A stretch of DNA of 64,000 nucleotides from NCBI GenBank assembly GCA_947459205.1, contig CANHCR010000003.1:1-64000 (forward strand), in the 5' to 3' direction. Positions 26,710 to 36,042 of the stretch are shown here, in pieces (the first letter of the stretch is position 1; the number at the start of each line of letters is the position of its first letter). The notes beneath the pieces were generated by a model. It was not told the DNA's origin. It searched no databases and saw only the letters and a list, made by a program, of their open reading frames with translations. The translations under genes and the position numbers were made by a program. Source of the stretch: Caryophanales bacterium. GTDB lineage: Bacteria > Bacillota > Bacilli > Paenibacillales > CANHCR01.

Positions 26710-27753
26710 TCAAACGCCCGCTCCCTTCTTCGACAAACCACCGGCTGCCTGCAACTTCACATACGTCGATTCATCACAAATCACATACAGCACCGCATCG
26801 GCTGGAATCGCTTGCTCCAACATCCGATTGATGCCCAGATTGTCGCGATCAGCGATGAGCGTCGCCCCCTGCCGAATCAAATCATGAAACGCGTCGCCGT
26901 ACGTTTTCCACTGCGACTGGCGCTTAATTTCATACATGTCATCACCATGACGCCGACTGAGCAACTGCGAGAAAATATTGTTCATCGCCACCGACAAAGC
27001 CGAACGCACGGCCAATCGTGAGATCGTTTCATTCGATAAAATAAAGTCATTCACCTGCACGTGTGAGAAGTTGGTAATATGCTTTTCCAACATGATTTCG
27101 ACCGTCGTATAAACATTTGGCGCCGTCTTCTCGATCGTCGAAACAATCAGCAACGACTTGCCATCAATCAGCGAGGTGTCGGTAATTCGGTCATCAGCAA
27201 ACACAATCGCAGCCCGCGCTGCATGCAAATTCGCCTGATGGAGCGTTTCACTCGATGTCGGATCGCCGTTCACGTAAAACAACTTCTCGTTTTGCATCGG
27301 CAGTCGCTCCAACTGATCAATCACGACAATGTCCGGCGGATTCGAGTAGCTCAAAATTTCATCGACAGCCATCTCCGATTTTTTACTCCAACCGATAATG
27401 ATAATGTGATTCTCACCTGTATAATTCAAGCGACCTTCCTCCCTTTTTCTCTCAAGTGACGCAAATTTGTCGACCACTTTACCAATCACGACCCCAATCA
27501 AACCGACGCCGAAGATAAACAGAAACATGCCGAACAGTTTGCCTGGCACCGTCTCGGGAAACAAGTCGCCGTAACCGACCGTCGTGACCGTGGTCATCAC
27601 ATACCAAATGCCATTAAACGGTGAACCGAAACGCTCCGGTTCGATGAAGTAGATGAAAAATCCGCTACAAATCACAAATAGAAATGAAAAAATAACCAAT
27701 ATGTAATTTTTGACGCCGACTGCTTTTAAGTAGATTTTGCGCAAGAACGGCAC
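26710..27753 (-). CDS. potassium channel with TrkA-N (RCK) domain
   Basis: A 347-residue two-helix K+ channel subunit: first membrane helix (YILVIFSFLFVIC), pore loop with selectivity filter TTVGYGD, second helix (FGMFLFIFGVGLIGVVIG), then a cytoplasmic RCK domain (ENHIIIIGWSKKSEMAVDE) that would bind a regulatory nucleotide or ion. It resembles Bacillus YugO. The GTG at 27753 follows GGAGG by about 8 nt; an upstream in-frame ATG (27798) lacks a site. First gene of the operon with the unknown protein, lipoprotein, ATP-grasp enzyme and DUF350 protein. Confidence 0.88.
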   Translation of the reverse strand: MPFLRKIYLKAVGVKNYILVIFSFLFVICSGFFIYFIEPERFGSPFNGIWYVMTTVTTVGYGDLFPETVPGKLFGMFLFIFGVGLIGVVIGKVVDKFASLERKREEGRLNYTGENHIIIIGWSKKSEMAVDEILSYSNPPDIVVIDQLERLPMQNEKLFYVNGDPTSSETLHQANLHAARAAIVFADDRITDTSLIDGKSLLIVSTIEKTAPNVYTTVEIMLEKHITNFSHVQVNDFILSNETISRLAVRSALSVAMNNIFSQLLSRRHGDDMYEIKRQSQWKTYGDAFHDLIRQGATLIADRDNLGINRMLEQAIPADAVLYVICDESTYVKLQAAGGLSKKGAGV

Positions 27754-27810
27754 TACGAACCCTCCTCTCGACACATAAAGTTGTTCATAGTATACCATAC
27801 ATAAAGTGGA

Positions 27811-27839
27811 TTGACGTGCAATTTTTCGTGTTTTATAAT
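27811..27839 (+). promoter_or_regulatory. sigma-A promoter of the rhodanese operon
   Basis: TTGACG, 17-bp spacer, TATAAT: a near-consensus promoter reading into the two rhodanese genes. Confidence 0.8.
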
Positions 27840-27847
27840 GAACTTAA

Positions 27848-27863
27848 ATACCTATATGGGTAT
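27848..27863. promoter_or_regulatory. CsoR/CstR-like palindromic operator candidate
   Basis: ATACC-TATATG-GGTAT lies right at the expected transcription start. Its ATACC/GGTAT arms recall operators of CsoR/CstR-family repressors, which in Firmicutes control rhodanese and persulfide-handling genes. No such repressor gene is in the window, so this is a guess from sequence and context. Confidence 0.45.
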
Positions 27864-27889
27864 ACATGTTTAGAGGAGGCTCCCTGTAC

Positions 27890-28189
27890 ATGTTCAAAGA
27901 AGAAACGCCCTATCAAATCTACCAGCGACTGAAACAACGCGACCCCATCGAAGTCATCGACGTCCGCGAACCGAATGAGTGGCGCAAAGGCCACATCGAA
28001 CAGGCAAAACACATCCCGCTCAGCGAGATTCCAGAGCGACTAGCAGAGTTCGACCACAACAAAGAGACCGTGCTTGTTTGTCAAAGCGGCATGCGCAGCA
28101 GCAAAGCATGCGAATTTTTGCAACACCACGGCTTCAACGTCACCAACATGAGCGGCGGCATGTCATCGTGGTTTTGGGAGGTGCGTTAA
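27890..28189 (+). CDS. cytoplasmic rhodanese-like protein
   Basis: A 99-residue single rhodanese domain with CH2A-like VIDVREPNEWRKGHI and active-site Cys in LVCQSGMRS, the persulfide-carrying residue of sulfurtransferases. The ATG at 27890 has AGGAGG 10 nt upstream and excludes eight residues of a longer frame. It is followed after one base by a membrane-anchored rhodanese, so the pair forms an operon. Confidence 0.9.
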   Translation: MFKEETPYQIYQRLKQRDPIEVIDVREPNEWRKGHIEQAKHIPLSEIPERLAEFDHNKETVLVCQSGMRSSKACEFLQHHGFNVTNMSGGMSSWFWEVR

Positions 28190-28190
28190 G

Positions 28191-28574
28191 ATGCTAAAAA
28201 CAGTGCTCTACGTGGCGCTCGGCCTCGTTGCAATTTGGCTGCTCTACACAAAATTTGCACCGGTAGGCGGATTAAAAGAGTTGAATGCCGGCGATTTCAA
28301 ACAAGCGTTGGTGGCAGATCGCGATCACATCCTCATCGACGTCCGCGAACCGTCTGAAGTACAACAAGGTCACATCAAAGGCATGCTCAACATCCCGCTC
28401 GGTCAATTGGGCAAGCGGTTGAGCGAGGTTCCGCACGATAAAAAAGTCATGTTGTACTGCCGCAGCGGCAATCGCAGCAAACAAGCAGCCAAAATCCTGT
28501 TCGACAACGGCTACGACGATGTCACACATCTAAAAGGTGGCATCCTAAGTTGGGATGGCGCATTGCAAAAATAA
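28191..28574 (+). CDS. membrane-anchored rhodanese-like protein
   Basis: A 127-residue protein with one N-terminal membrane helix (LYVALGLVAIWLLY) followed by a rhodanese domain: LIDVREPSEVQQGHI and active-site loop YCRSGNRS. GGGAGGTG precedes the ATG. The domain would probably sit outside if the Lys near the N-terminus stays inside. Together with the soluble rhodanese it suggests sulfur transfer or sulfide stress handling across or at the membrane. Confidence 0.88.
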   Translation: MLKTVLYVALGLVAIWLLYTKFAPVGGLKELNAGDFKQALVADRDHILIDVREPSEVQQGHIKGMLNIPLGQLGKRLSEVPHDKKVMLYCRSGNRSKQAAKILFDNGYDDVTHLKGGILSWDGALQK

Positions 28575-28593
28575 CACAAGCATTTCCACGCAA

Positions 28594-28644
28594 AAAAGGG
28601 CGCAAGGCACGTTCATCAGAACGAAGTCGTTGCACCCTTTTCTT
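28594..28644 (+). terminator. terminator of the rhodanese operon
   Basis: AAAAGGGCGCAA...TTGCACCCTTTT stem with an inner GTTC/GAAC, ending in a T tract. It also lies before the 3' end of the opposite-strand gene at 28686. Confidence 0.75.
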
Positions 28645-28685
28645 GTTGCATTTCTTCACATTTCACTCATTGTTTCAATTTTCCC

Positions 28686-29561
28686 CTACGGCTTCAAATT
28701 CCGCCGCCGCTCCAGCCGCTGCTTCTCCGCCTCCGCCAACTGCTCGCGCTCTTTGCGGAGCTTGTTGTTCGTCAGCCGCACCACGAAAATCATCAGAATG
28801 GCGAACAGCGCAATCCACAGAAACATTTGGCCGCTGCTCTTCGGCGCCTGCTGATCTATTAACAACTGCTCATCGTGCGCCACACCATTGATCTTTTTGA
28901 TATATTCTATCGTCGCGATATAGTCAAACGGTTGCGTTTCGTCAGTGGTCGCAGCGGTCAGTGGCAGCGCATAAGGCGCCAGCTTATCCTGATATTTATA
29001 CTCAAATATAAGTACCCGCTCGCCGCCCGTTTTGACGAGGTGTATGTTTTTCGCTTGCTCACCGGCAAACGCGCGCATCGCCTCTGTTGCCGCCATCAAT
29101 GGCGCCGGGTCGCCGCCCGATTCAGCGAGCATAAACTTGCGCTCCTCCTCATCATACGCAATCTGCATGAACGTCCGCGCCTCACCTTGCCCGTCGTGAA
29201 TCACAAACTCCCACGCGTTTCCATATTGTTCCAATTGATATATGTTCCCTTTAAAATCCGGCAAACTCGGCTCGTCCAACACGTAAATCGGATAACCCGT
29301 CTCAATCGTCGCACTTTCTACCTCTTTTGCCGACGAGAAGCCGTACTTGCGCGGTTCATCTGCCATCTGTTTTTGCAATGCAGCAAACGCCTCTTCCATC
29401 ACACCCGAGACTTCCGCAGGTGGCGGTGCCGGCTGCGAACCAAGTGCTGGCTCCGATCCGTAAACGACGCCGCTCGCAAACAGCAGCATCAGGCTCAGTA
29501 GCATCACACCAAGCGACATCAGCGGTGCTACTTTTTTCAGCATCCCAATATTCATCATCAT
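28686..29561 (-). CDS. hypothetical exported single-pass membrane protein
   Basis: A 291-residue protein of no family I recognise. It has a signal peptide (to about residue 35), an extracellular domain of about 200 residues with ETGYPIYVLDEPSLPDF and FVIHDGQGEARTFMQIAYD, then a C-terminal membrane helix (MFLWIALFAILMIFVV) and a basic tail. Its ATG overlaps the bioC stop (ATGA) and has GGGAGG 9 nt upstream, so it is cotranscribed with the biotin genes. Whether it takes part in biotin metabolism is unknown. Confidence 0.7.
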   Translation of the reverse strand: MMMNIGMLKKVAPLMSLGVMLLSLMLLFASGVVYGSEPALGSQPAPPPAEVSGVMEEAFAALQKQMADEPRKYGFSSAKEVESATIETGYPIYVLDEPSLPDFKGNIYQLEQYGNAWEFVIHDGQGEARTFMQIAYDEEERKFMLAESGGDPAPLMAATEAMRAFAGEQAKNIHLVKTGGERVLIFEYKYQDKLAPYALPLTAATTDETQPFDYIATIEYIKKINGVAHDEQLLIDQQAPKSSGQMFLWIALFAILMIFVVRLTNNKLRKEREQLAEAEKQRLERRRNLKP

Positions 29562-30448
29562 GCGCTGGTCCCTCCCCGCAATATCGCATACCCAACCTCA
29601 TAACTGACTTTCACTCGCAACCGCCCCTGCTCGTCCAGCTCACCGTAGCACCGTTCGTACGCCGTCGCCATCTCACGCAGCAGTTGCTTGCCCGGATAGC
29701 GCCCCTCCTCCTCACTCTCAGTGACCGCATTGCCTGCGCCAATCCGCCGCACATGATCGAGAAAGGTCCATACGGAGTCGTAAAAAAGTTCATATGTTGT
29801 TTGCTGCCAAGTGCTGTCACGAGTACATGCCGCCATCAACCGTCGCCACTGCTCTCCGGTCACGAACGATTGCCCGTACTGTTTTGGCGCTTGTCCTCGT
29901 TTAGCGAAAGTGCACGCAAACGATTCATGCAATTCGGCGAACGTACCCGGCAAAAACGTGCTGAATGCAAGCACACCGTCATCGCTCAACATTCGAACGT
30001 AGGCCAGCAACGTTTCCTCAGGGTTATTGAACCATTGAAACGTCGCATTCGATACGATGAGATCAAACGGACTCGCACTCGTTGGTTGCGCACCTAAGGC
30101 CAGCGGCCACTGTTCACCATCAGCGACAATCCATTCGATCGCCCGTCCGTGCAAACTAGCATCCGCCAAGCGTTGCTCCGCCTGAGCGACCATGTTCTCG
30201 CACAAATCGAGCGCCGTCAACTTCGCTTCAGGAAATAGCCGCAACAACCGTTCGCTAAGCCTGCCCGTACCGCAGCCGATTTCCAAAATCGAGCGGACCG
30301 ACTGCACTGCCACACCCACAGTTTGCAAATGCGCCAGCAAGTGCTCGCACAACCGCTCGGTCATCCGTTCTTGCACGACGGCATAGCGGTCATACTCATG
30401 CGCGTGCCGGTTAAAATGTTTTCGCACTTGTTGTTTATCAATCGCCAT
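29558..30448 (-). CDS. bioC: malonyl-ACP O-methyltransferase
   Basis: A 296-residue SAM methyltransferase that methylates malonyl-ACP to start pimeloyl-ACP synthesis. It begins with the BioC-typical KHFNRHAHEYDRYAVVQ, followed by the SAM loop ILEIGCGTGRLSERL and IVSNATFQWF. GAGGAGA is 7 nt before the ATG, which overlaps the end of bioH by 11 bp. Fifth gene of the biotin operon. Confidence 0.9.
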   Translation of the reverse strand: MAIDKQQVRKHFNRHAHEYDRYAVVQERMTERLCEHLLAHLQTVGVAVQSVRSILEIGCGTGRLSERLLRLFPEAKLTALDLCENMVAQAEQRLADASLHGRAIEWIVADGEQWPLALGAQPTSASPFDLIVSNATFQWFNNPEETLLAYVRMLSDDGVLAFSTFLPGTFAELHESFACTFAKRGQAPKQYGQSFVTGEQWRRLMAACTRDSTWQQTTYELFYDSVWTFLDHVRRIGAGNAVTESEEEGRYPGKQLLREMATAYERCYGELDEQGRLRVKVSYEVGYAILRGGTSA

Positions 30449-31190
30449 CGAGCAATCTCCTCAGTTCTTCGACAAAGCGCGCTTCTTCCGTCAAAAATGG
30501 TGCATGACCGGCTTCTTCGAACACGACCGGGCGTGTGTGCAAATCGTCAGGCATCGCCGCCAGCGGACAGACGCGGTCCGCCGCACCGTGCATCCAATAC
30601 ACCTTTGCGCGAATTGGCTCCTCAGCCGTCAGCCACAGCGGGCGCAAATCCGTAGTCAGCAAATAGTCCAAGCCGGCATGCAGTCCAGAAGTATAAAAAT
30701 CATGGTTTCTGAGTTGCTCCGCCAACCTCTCATCATCTGGATATGGCTCCATCACCAGCCGTCGAAACCCAGCAAGCGTTTGCTCGACTCGCTCGGCATG
30801 CACCGCATGCTCGACTTGCTCCGCGCCGACGTTTGCGATCATCCGCCGCAGCACCACCTCCGGCCATCCGCGCTGGCGCGTACGGTCGACGAAACAAAGT
30901 GTAGAACCGACGAGCACCAATTTGCAAACCGCATCCTGACCACGCAGCAAACACTCGAGCGCCACCATGCCGCCAAGCGACCAACCCACTATCGTAAGCG
31001 GTCCTCGCACACTCTGCACAGCACGTTTACACACAGCCAAAAAATCTTCCGCCTTCGTACAGGTGCTATAGTCAACAAATCGATGCTCGTAATCATCCAA
31101 AAATGCAGTCGTCGAACGCCACACTTCAGGCGCCGTCGCCCAGCCGTGCAACCACAAAATCGTGCCGAGTACGTGCCGCGCTTCACTCAT
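30438..31190 (-). CDS. bioH: pimeloyl-ACP methyl ester esterase-like hydrolase
   Basis: A 250-residue alpha/beta hydrolase with oxyanion motif LWLHGWA, nucleophile Ser in GWSLGG, Asp in GAADRVCP and His in EAGHAPFL. Between bioF and bioC it is expected to remove the methyl group that BioC adds, once the pimeloyl chain is complete. The start is placed at the ATG at 31190 behind GGTGAT, overlapping bioF slightly; the much longer upstream frame is antisense-like filler over bioF. The name is by context, as BioH proteins diverge strongly. Confidence 0.8.
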   Translation of the reverse strand: MSEARHVLGTILWLHGWATAPEVWRSTTAFLDDYEHRFVDYSTCTKAEDFLAVCKRAVQSVRGPLTIVGWSLGGMVALECLLRGQDAVCKLVLVGSTLCFVDRTRQRGWPEVVLRRMIANVGAEQVEHAVHAERVEQTLAGFRRLVMEPYPDDERLAEQLRNHDFYTSGLHAGLDYLLTTDLRPLWLTAEEPIRAKVYWMHGAADRVCPLAAMPDDLHTRPVVFEEAGHAPFLTEEARFVEELRRLLDGD

Positions 31191-32367
31191 CGTCATCACC
31201 ACGCTCGTTATCATCAGCGCACGCATCAATGGCAGCAAGCACAGCTTGCACATCTGCTTCACAATGAGCAGCCGTCCAAGAAAAACGGATGCGTGCCGAA
31301 CCTTGCGGAACGGTCGGCGGGCGAATCGCAACCGCCAGCACGCCGCGCTCCTGCAACTGTTTCGCAAGCCGCTGCGCACGCCCGTTGTCACCGACAATCA
31401 GCGGGACAATCTGACATTCGCTACCCCCCGTGTCGAATCCGCGCTCCGCCAATCCAGCGCGAAACGCCGACGCCAACGCCAACACCCGCTCCCGCCGCCA
31501 ACGTTCCGCTCGAGCGCGCAACCAATTTTCACGAATCGCCGCCACTAGCACTGGTGGCAACGCTGTTGTATAAATGAACGCACGCGATTTGTTGAGCAAG
31601 TAGTCGCGGATCAGTGCCTCGCACGCGACATAGGCGCCGAATCGACCATACGCTTTGCTGAACGTTCCCATCTGAATATCCACGCGCGCTGACAAACCGA
31701 AGTGTTGCGTCAGTCCTTGGCCATCGTCACCAAACAGTCCGCCACTATGCGCCTCGTCGACCATCAACAACGCACCATATCGTTCTTTGAGCGTCACCAA
31801 ATCGGCAAGCGGTGCAAGCGTACCGTCCATGCTAAAAATCGCATCCGTGACGATCAACTTGCGCTTGTTCGGTGCGCTTGTTTTTAACAAATGCTCGAGT
31901 TCGTTCATGTCGCGGTGGCGATAGCGGAGCAACTCGGCGCGGCTTAGCAACGCCCCATCGATGATACTCGCATGGTTGAGCCGGTCGCTGAAAATGAGGT
32001 CGCCGCGCCTGCAGAGCGCCGACAAAATGCCGATGTTCGCCGTATAGCCGCTGTTGAATAACAAAGCCGCTTCCATCTGTTTAAACGAGGCGAACGCCTG
32101 CTCAAACGCTTCGACAAATGGATGATTGCCGCTGACGAGCCGCGATGCGCCTGCCCCCCACGGTAGTGAGTCAGAGCCCGCTACCTCCTGTCCGGCTGTC
32201 GCCAGCCCCAAATAATCATTCGACGCCAGGTGCAGCAGCTCGCGCCCCTCAAATAGCGCCCGATCACCCGCCAAGGTCGTCGCCTGGCGCAACCGCCGCA
32301 AACTGTCCGTCGCCGCCGCTTCCTCAAGCTCCGTACGCATCCGTGCCTGCCACTGAATGTCGCTCAT
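31183..32367 (-). CDS. bioF: 8-amino-7-oxononanoate synthase
   Basis: A 394-residue PLP enzyme that condenses pimeloyl-ACP with alanine. Landmarks: SNDYLGLA, GSGASRLVSGNH-like GAGASRLVSGNH, FNSGYTANIG, VDEAHSGGLFG and the PLP Lys in GTFSKAYG. The ATG lies one base after the bioB stop. The ribosome binding site is poor, so translation is probably coupled. Confidence 0.94.
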   Translation of the reverse strand: MSDIQWQARMRTELEEAAATDSLRRLRQATTLAGDRALFEGRELLHLASNDYLGLATAGQEVAGSDSLPWGAGASRLVSGNHPFVEAFEQAFASFKQMEAALLFNSGYTANIGILSALCRRGDLIFSDRLNHASIIDGALLSRAELLRYRHRDMNELEHLLKTSAPNKRKLIVTDAIFSMDGTLAPLADLVTLKERYGALLMVDEAHSGGLFGDDGQGLTQHFGLSARVDIQMGTFSKAYGRFGAYVACEALIRDYLLNKSRAFIYTTALPPVLVAAIRENWLRARAERWRRERVLALASAFRAGLAERGFDTGGSECQIVPLIVGDNGRAQRLAKQLQERGVLAVAIRPPTVPQGSARIRFSWTAAHCEADVQAVLAAIDACADDNERGDDDE

Positions 32368-32370
32368 TTT

Positions 32371-33362
<992 letters not shown>

Positions 33363-33366
<4 letters not shown>

Positions 33367-34115
33367 CGTTCGTTCCTCCTCATATTTAAACCGTCCATAA
33401 TCGGTTCCATGTTAATCCGTTGCAAAAAGATTTGCTTCCACTGTTCGCGCCACGCCGCCCAATCACGTCGCTCTTCCGCATCCGCCGCGAGCCAGGGCAA
33501 CACGCCCAGCACCTGCACGTCACCAAACCGCTCGATCATCTCCACATTCTCGGCAATCATCTGTGCATCCGCTGGTTTCGGGACGTCGTTCAAAATGACA
33601 CCGAGCACATCAAGTTTTCGTCGCCGAAGCGCTTCAACCGTCAGTAACGTGTGATTGACGGTACCTAGTCCAGTTCGCGCGACGACAAGCGTCGGCAACT
33701 GCAGATCAACCATCAAATCGATAACCATTCGCTCCGCCGTCAGCGGTACCGCGAGCCCCCCCGCGCCTTCCACGAGCAGCAAGTCGTGTTCCGCCAGTCG
33801 TCGCTCGCCGATCTGCACCAATTCATCATACACAATCTCACTTCCCACACGGCGCGCTGCCATCCACGGCGCAAGCGGCCACGAGAAAGTGCCATCGACC
33901 AAATCCGACTCTGCACCGTCTGCACCAGACCCTGCCCACAAACGGTAACTGTCCGAATAAGGACTGCCAGGCTCCACCCCAGACTGCACTGGTTTCCAAA
34001 GCCCCACGGAACAATGCTCTCGCAAAGCAAGCGCCAATCCAGCAGTCACTTGCGTCTTACCGACATCCGTATCCGTTCCCGTCACAAACAAGCCGTTTCG
34101 TTGCCATCCTGCCAT
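33363..34115 (-). CDS. bioD: dethiobiotin synthetase
   Basis: A 250-residue ATPase forming the ureido ring of dethiobiotin. P-loop GTDTDVGKTQVTAGL, substrate Lys/Ser in LWKPVQSG, and VEGAGGLAVPL are present. First gene of a bioD-B-F-H-C operon. No bioA is present in the window, so the aminotransferase step must be encoded elsewhere. Confidence 0.95.
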
Positions 34116-34140
34116 TCTGTTGCGCCACCTTCAGTTTCAA

Positions 34141-34175
34141 TTGTCAACTTTTTCAGATATTCAAGCGGTTAACAA
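34141..34175. promoter_or_regulatory. candidate BirA operator
   Basis: TTGTCAACT-N17-GGTTAACAA is an inverted repeat resembling the BirA box (TTGTTAACC ... GGTTAACAA) with one good and one weaker half. It lies just downstream of the predicted bio promoter and about 25 bp before bioD. The spacer is slightly longer than the 14-16 bp I expect, which lowers confidence. Confidence 0.45.
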
Positions 34176-34191
34176 ACACTTTCTACTACAA

Positions 34192-34221
34192 AGTATAATA
34201 TGATTCATTCATAGAATTCAA
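34192..34221 (-). promoter_or_regulatory. candidate promoter of the biotin operon
   Basis: On the minus strand TTGAAT, 18-bp spacer, TATACT. It lies upstream of the candidate BirA operator. A plus-strand TATAAT at 34235-34240 probably belongs to the divergent dehydrogenase gene. Confidence 0.45.
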
Positions 34222-34270
34222 TGAACAAATGCGTTATAATGATGTTCAGCATAAAGCAGGAGGGTTTCCA

Positions 34271-35542
34271 TTGATCGATCGCAATCACCACATATGTATA
34301 CTCGGGCTCGGCTATATCGGCTTGCCGACAGCCGTGATGTTCGCCAACTATGGATTTCGCGTCACAGGTGTCGACGTCAATCAGCGCGTCATCGAGCAAC
34401 TGCGTGCTGGTACACCGCACATTGAAGAGCCTAATTTTTTCGAACTGTTCCAAAACGTTTCCGGCAAATCGCTCACTTACGAGACCGCACCGGTTGCTGC
34501 CGATACATACATCATCGCCGTGCCGACGCCGGTTCACGCGGACCATAGCGCCGACCTGACGTACGTGGTCGCTGCTACGCGCGCGATTGTGCCGCATCTG
34601 CAAAAAGGGAATTTGATGATCGTCGAATCGACCATTCCGCCGCAGACGACAGACGGCATTGTCGCCGATGTGCTGCGCGAAGCGGGCTGGCAAGCGGGCG
34701 AAGACATTTTGCTCGCACATTGTCCGGAGCGCGTCATCCCTGGCAAAATCATTTACGAAATTGTCCACAATGCACGTATCGTCGGCGGCGTCAATGAGCA
34801 ATCCAGTCGCGTGGCTGCCGATTTATATCGCACATTCGTCGAAGGGCAAGTGCTCGAAACGACCGCCATCAATGCAGAAATGTCGAAGTTGATGGAAAAT
34901 ACATATCGTGACGTCAACATCGCGCTCGCCAACGAGTTGGTCAAAATTTCGTCGGTGCTCGACATTAACCCGCTCGAAGTCATCCGGCTCGCCAACCATC
35001 ATCCGCGCGTCAACATTTTGCAACCCGGACCAGGCGTTGGCGGACACTGCATCGCTGTCGACCCCTATTTCATTGTCGAAAAAGCGTTCCAGCAAACGCC
35101 GCTCATCCAAACCGCGCGCGAGATCAACGAATCGATGCCAGATGTCGTCGTCAGTCAAATTCAGCGCTTGACGGCCACCGTGGCACAGCCAAAAATCGCC
35201 GTGTTCGGCATCGCCTACAAGGGCAACGTCGGTGATTGGCGCGAAAGCCCCGCGCTCAAGATTATCGCCGGTTTGCAGCAAGCGGGCATCGAAGTCGCCG
35301 TCCACGATCCGCTCGTCGTCGACCGCATGAAAGATTTCGAGTTAGTGTCGGCCGAAGCCGCGGCGCAAAATAGTGACCTGCTAGTCGTGCTCGCCGATCA
35401 CCAACTGTTTCACGATACTTTGAGTGAGACGCTGCTCGCAACGATGCGCCAAGCGCGCATCCTCGACACGAAAAACTTCGTCAAACTGTCACCGGAAAGC
35501 AGCGCCGAACTAATCAACTTCAACCACTTGTTCCGAGCATAG
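34271..35542 (+). CDS. UDP-N-acetyl-D-mannosamine dehydrogenase-like protein
   Basis: A 423-residue UDP-sugar dehydrogenase of the WecC/UDP-ManNAc type. NAD-binding ILGLGYIGLPTAVMFA, catalytic Cys in PGVGGHCIAVDPYF, and the C-terminal FGIAYKGNVGDWRESPA are clear. The TTG at 34271 has GGAGGG 6 nt upstream. The product, UDP-ManNAc-uronate, is used for cell-wall polymers. It stands alone without an epimerase next door; the LCP protein and the ligase-like protein in this window are possible later steps, by inference. Confidence 0.85.
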   Translation: MIDRNHHICILGLGYIGLPTAVMFANYGFRVTGVDVNQRVIEQLRAGTPHIEEPNFFELFQNVSGKSLTYETAPVAADTYIIAVPTPVHADHSADLTYVVAATRAIVPHLQKGNLMIVESTIPPQTTDGIVADVLREAGWQAGEDILLAHCPERVIPGKIIYEIVHNARIVGGVNEQSSRVAADLYRTFVEGQVLETTAINAEMSKLMENTYRDVNIALANELVKISSVLDINPLEVIRLANHHPRVNILQPGPGVGGHCIAVDPYFIVEKAFQQTPLIQTAREINESMPDVVVSQIQRLTATVAQPKIAVFGIAYKGNVGDWRESPALKIIAGLQQAGIEVAVHDPLVVDRMKDFELVSAEAAAQNSDLLVVLADHQLFHDTLSETLLATMRQARILDTKNFVKLSPESSAELINFNHLFRA

Positions 35543-35552
35543 TTTTCATAAA

Positions 35553-35603
35553 AATACCCCGCTCACCGTTGCTTCACATGGCAACCGTAGCGGGGCTTTT
35601 TGT
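35553..35603. terminator. bidirectional terminator
   Basis: CCCCGCT...AGCGGGG stem with inner GTTGC/GCAAC pairing, flanked by AAAA and TTTTT. It sits between the convergent dehydrogenase and TPR genes. Confidence 0.8.
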
Positions 35604-35613
35604 GTGCGAATGA

Positions 35614-35988
35614 TTATTTTCCTTCCGTACGAATCGGCAATTGATCGTACAACTTTTGCGCGGGCGTATACTTCGGATTGCGTTGCAACACATTGGACAG
35701 CAGCGCCGTCGCCTTTTTGAAATTTTTCTCCTGCATCAAAATCGCTGCATACTGCGTAGAGATCGGATCTGACTTCGTGTTCAGCATGAACGCCATTTCA
35801 ATGTTGGCACGCGCATCTTTGGGACGGTTCAATTTGACATAGCATTCATACAAGCGAGCAGCGGTAATCGAGCGACGTTGCAACTCCATCGATTTTTCAA
35901 AATGTTTCACGGCCTCTGCATACTCGCCACGCTCCATGCAATCCATGCCCATTCCATAAAAAATGTTGATTTTCAAATTTCCGCTCAT
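35614..35988 (-). CDS. TPR-repeat protein
   Basis: A 124-residue all-helical protein with tetratricopeptide-like repeats (YGMGMDCMERGEYAEAVKHFEKSMEL, then ARLYECYVKLNRPKDARANIEMA, then a partial third). A protein-protein interaction role is expected. The ATG at 35988 has GGAGG 8 nt upstream; a longer start at 36009 overlaps that site. Confidence 0.8.
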   Translation of the reverse strand: MSGNLKINIFYGMGMDCMERGEYAEAVKHFEKSMELQRRSITAARLYECYVKLNRPKDARANIEMAFMLNTKSDPISTQYAAILMQEKNFKKATALLSNVLQRNPKYTPAQKLYDQLPIRTEGK

Positions 35989-36042
35989 GTGTTCCGCCTC
36001 CGTTGCCATCTAAAATATTTATACACTTTTATACACTGAAAA

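Noticed and set aside
30438..31397. Longer 319-residue start for bioH
   Set aside because: The added N-terminus is antisense-frame sequence within bioF with no domain match, and a standard hydrolase begins at 31190.
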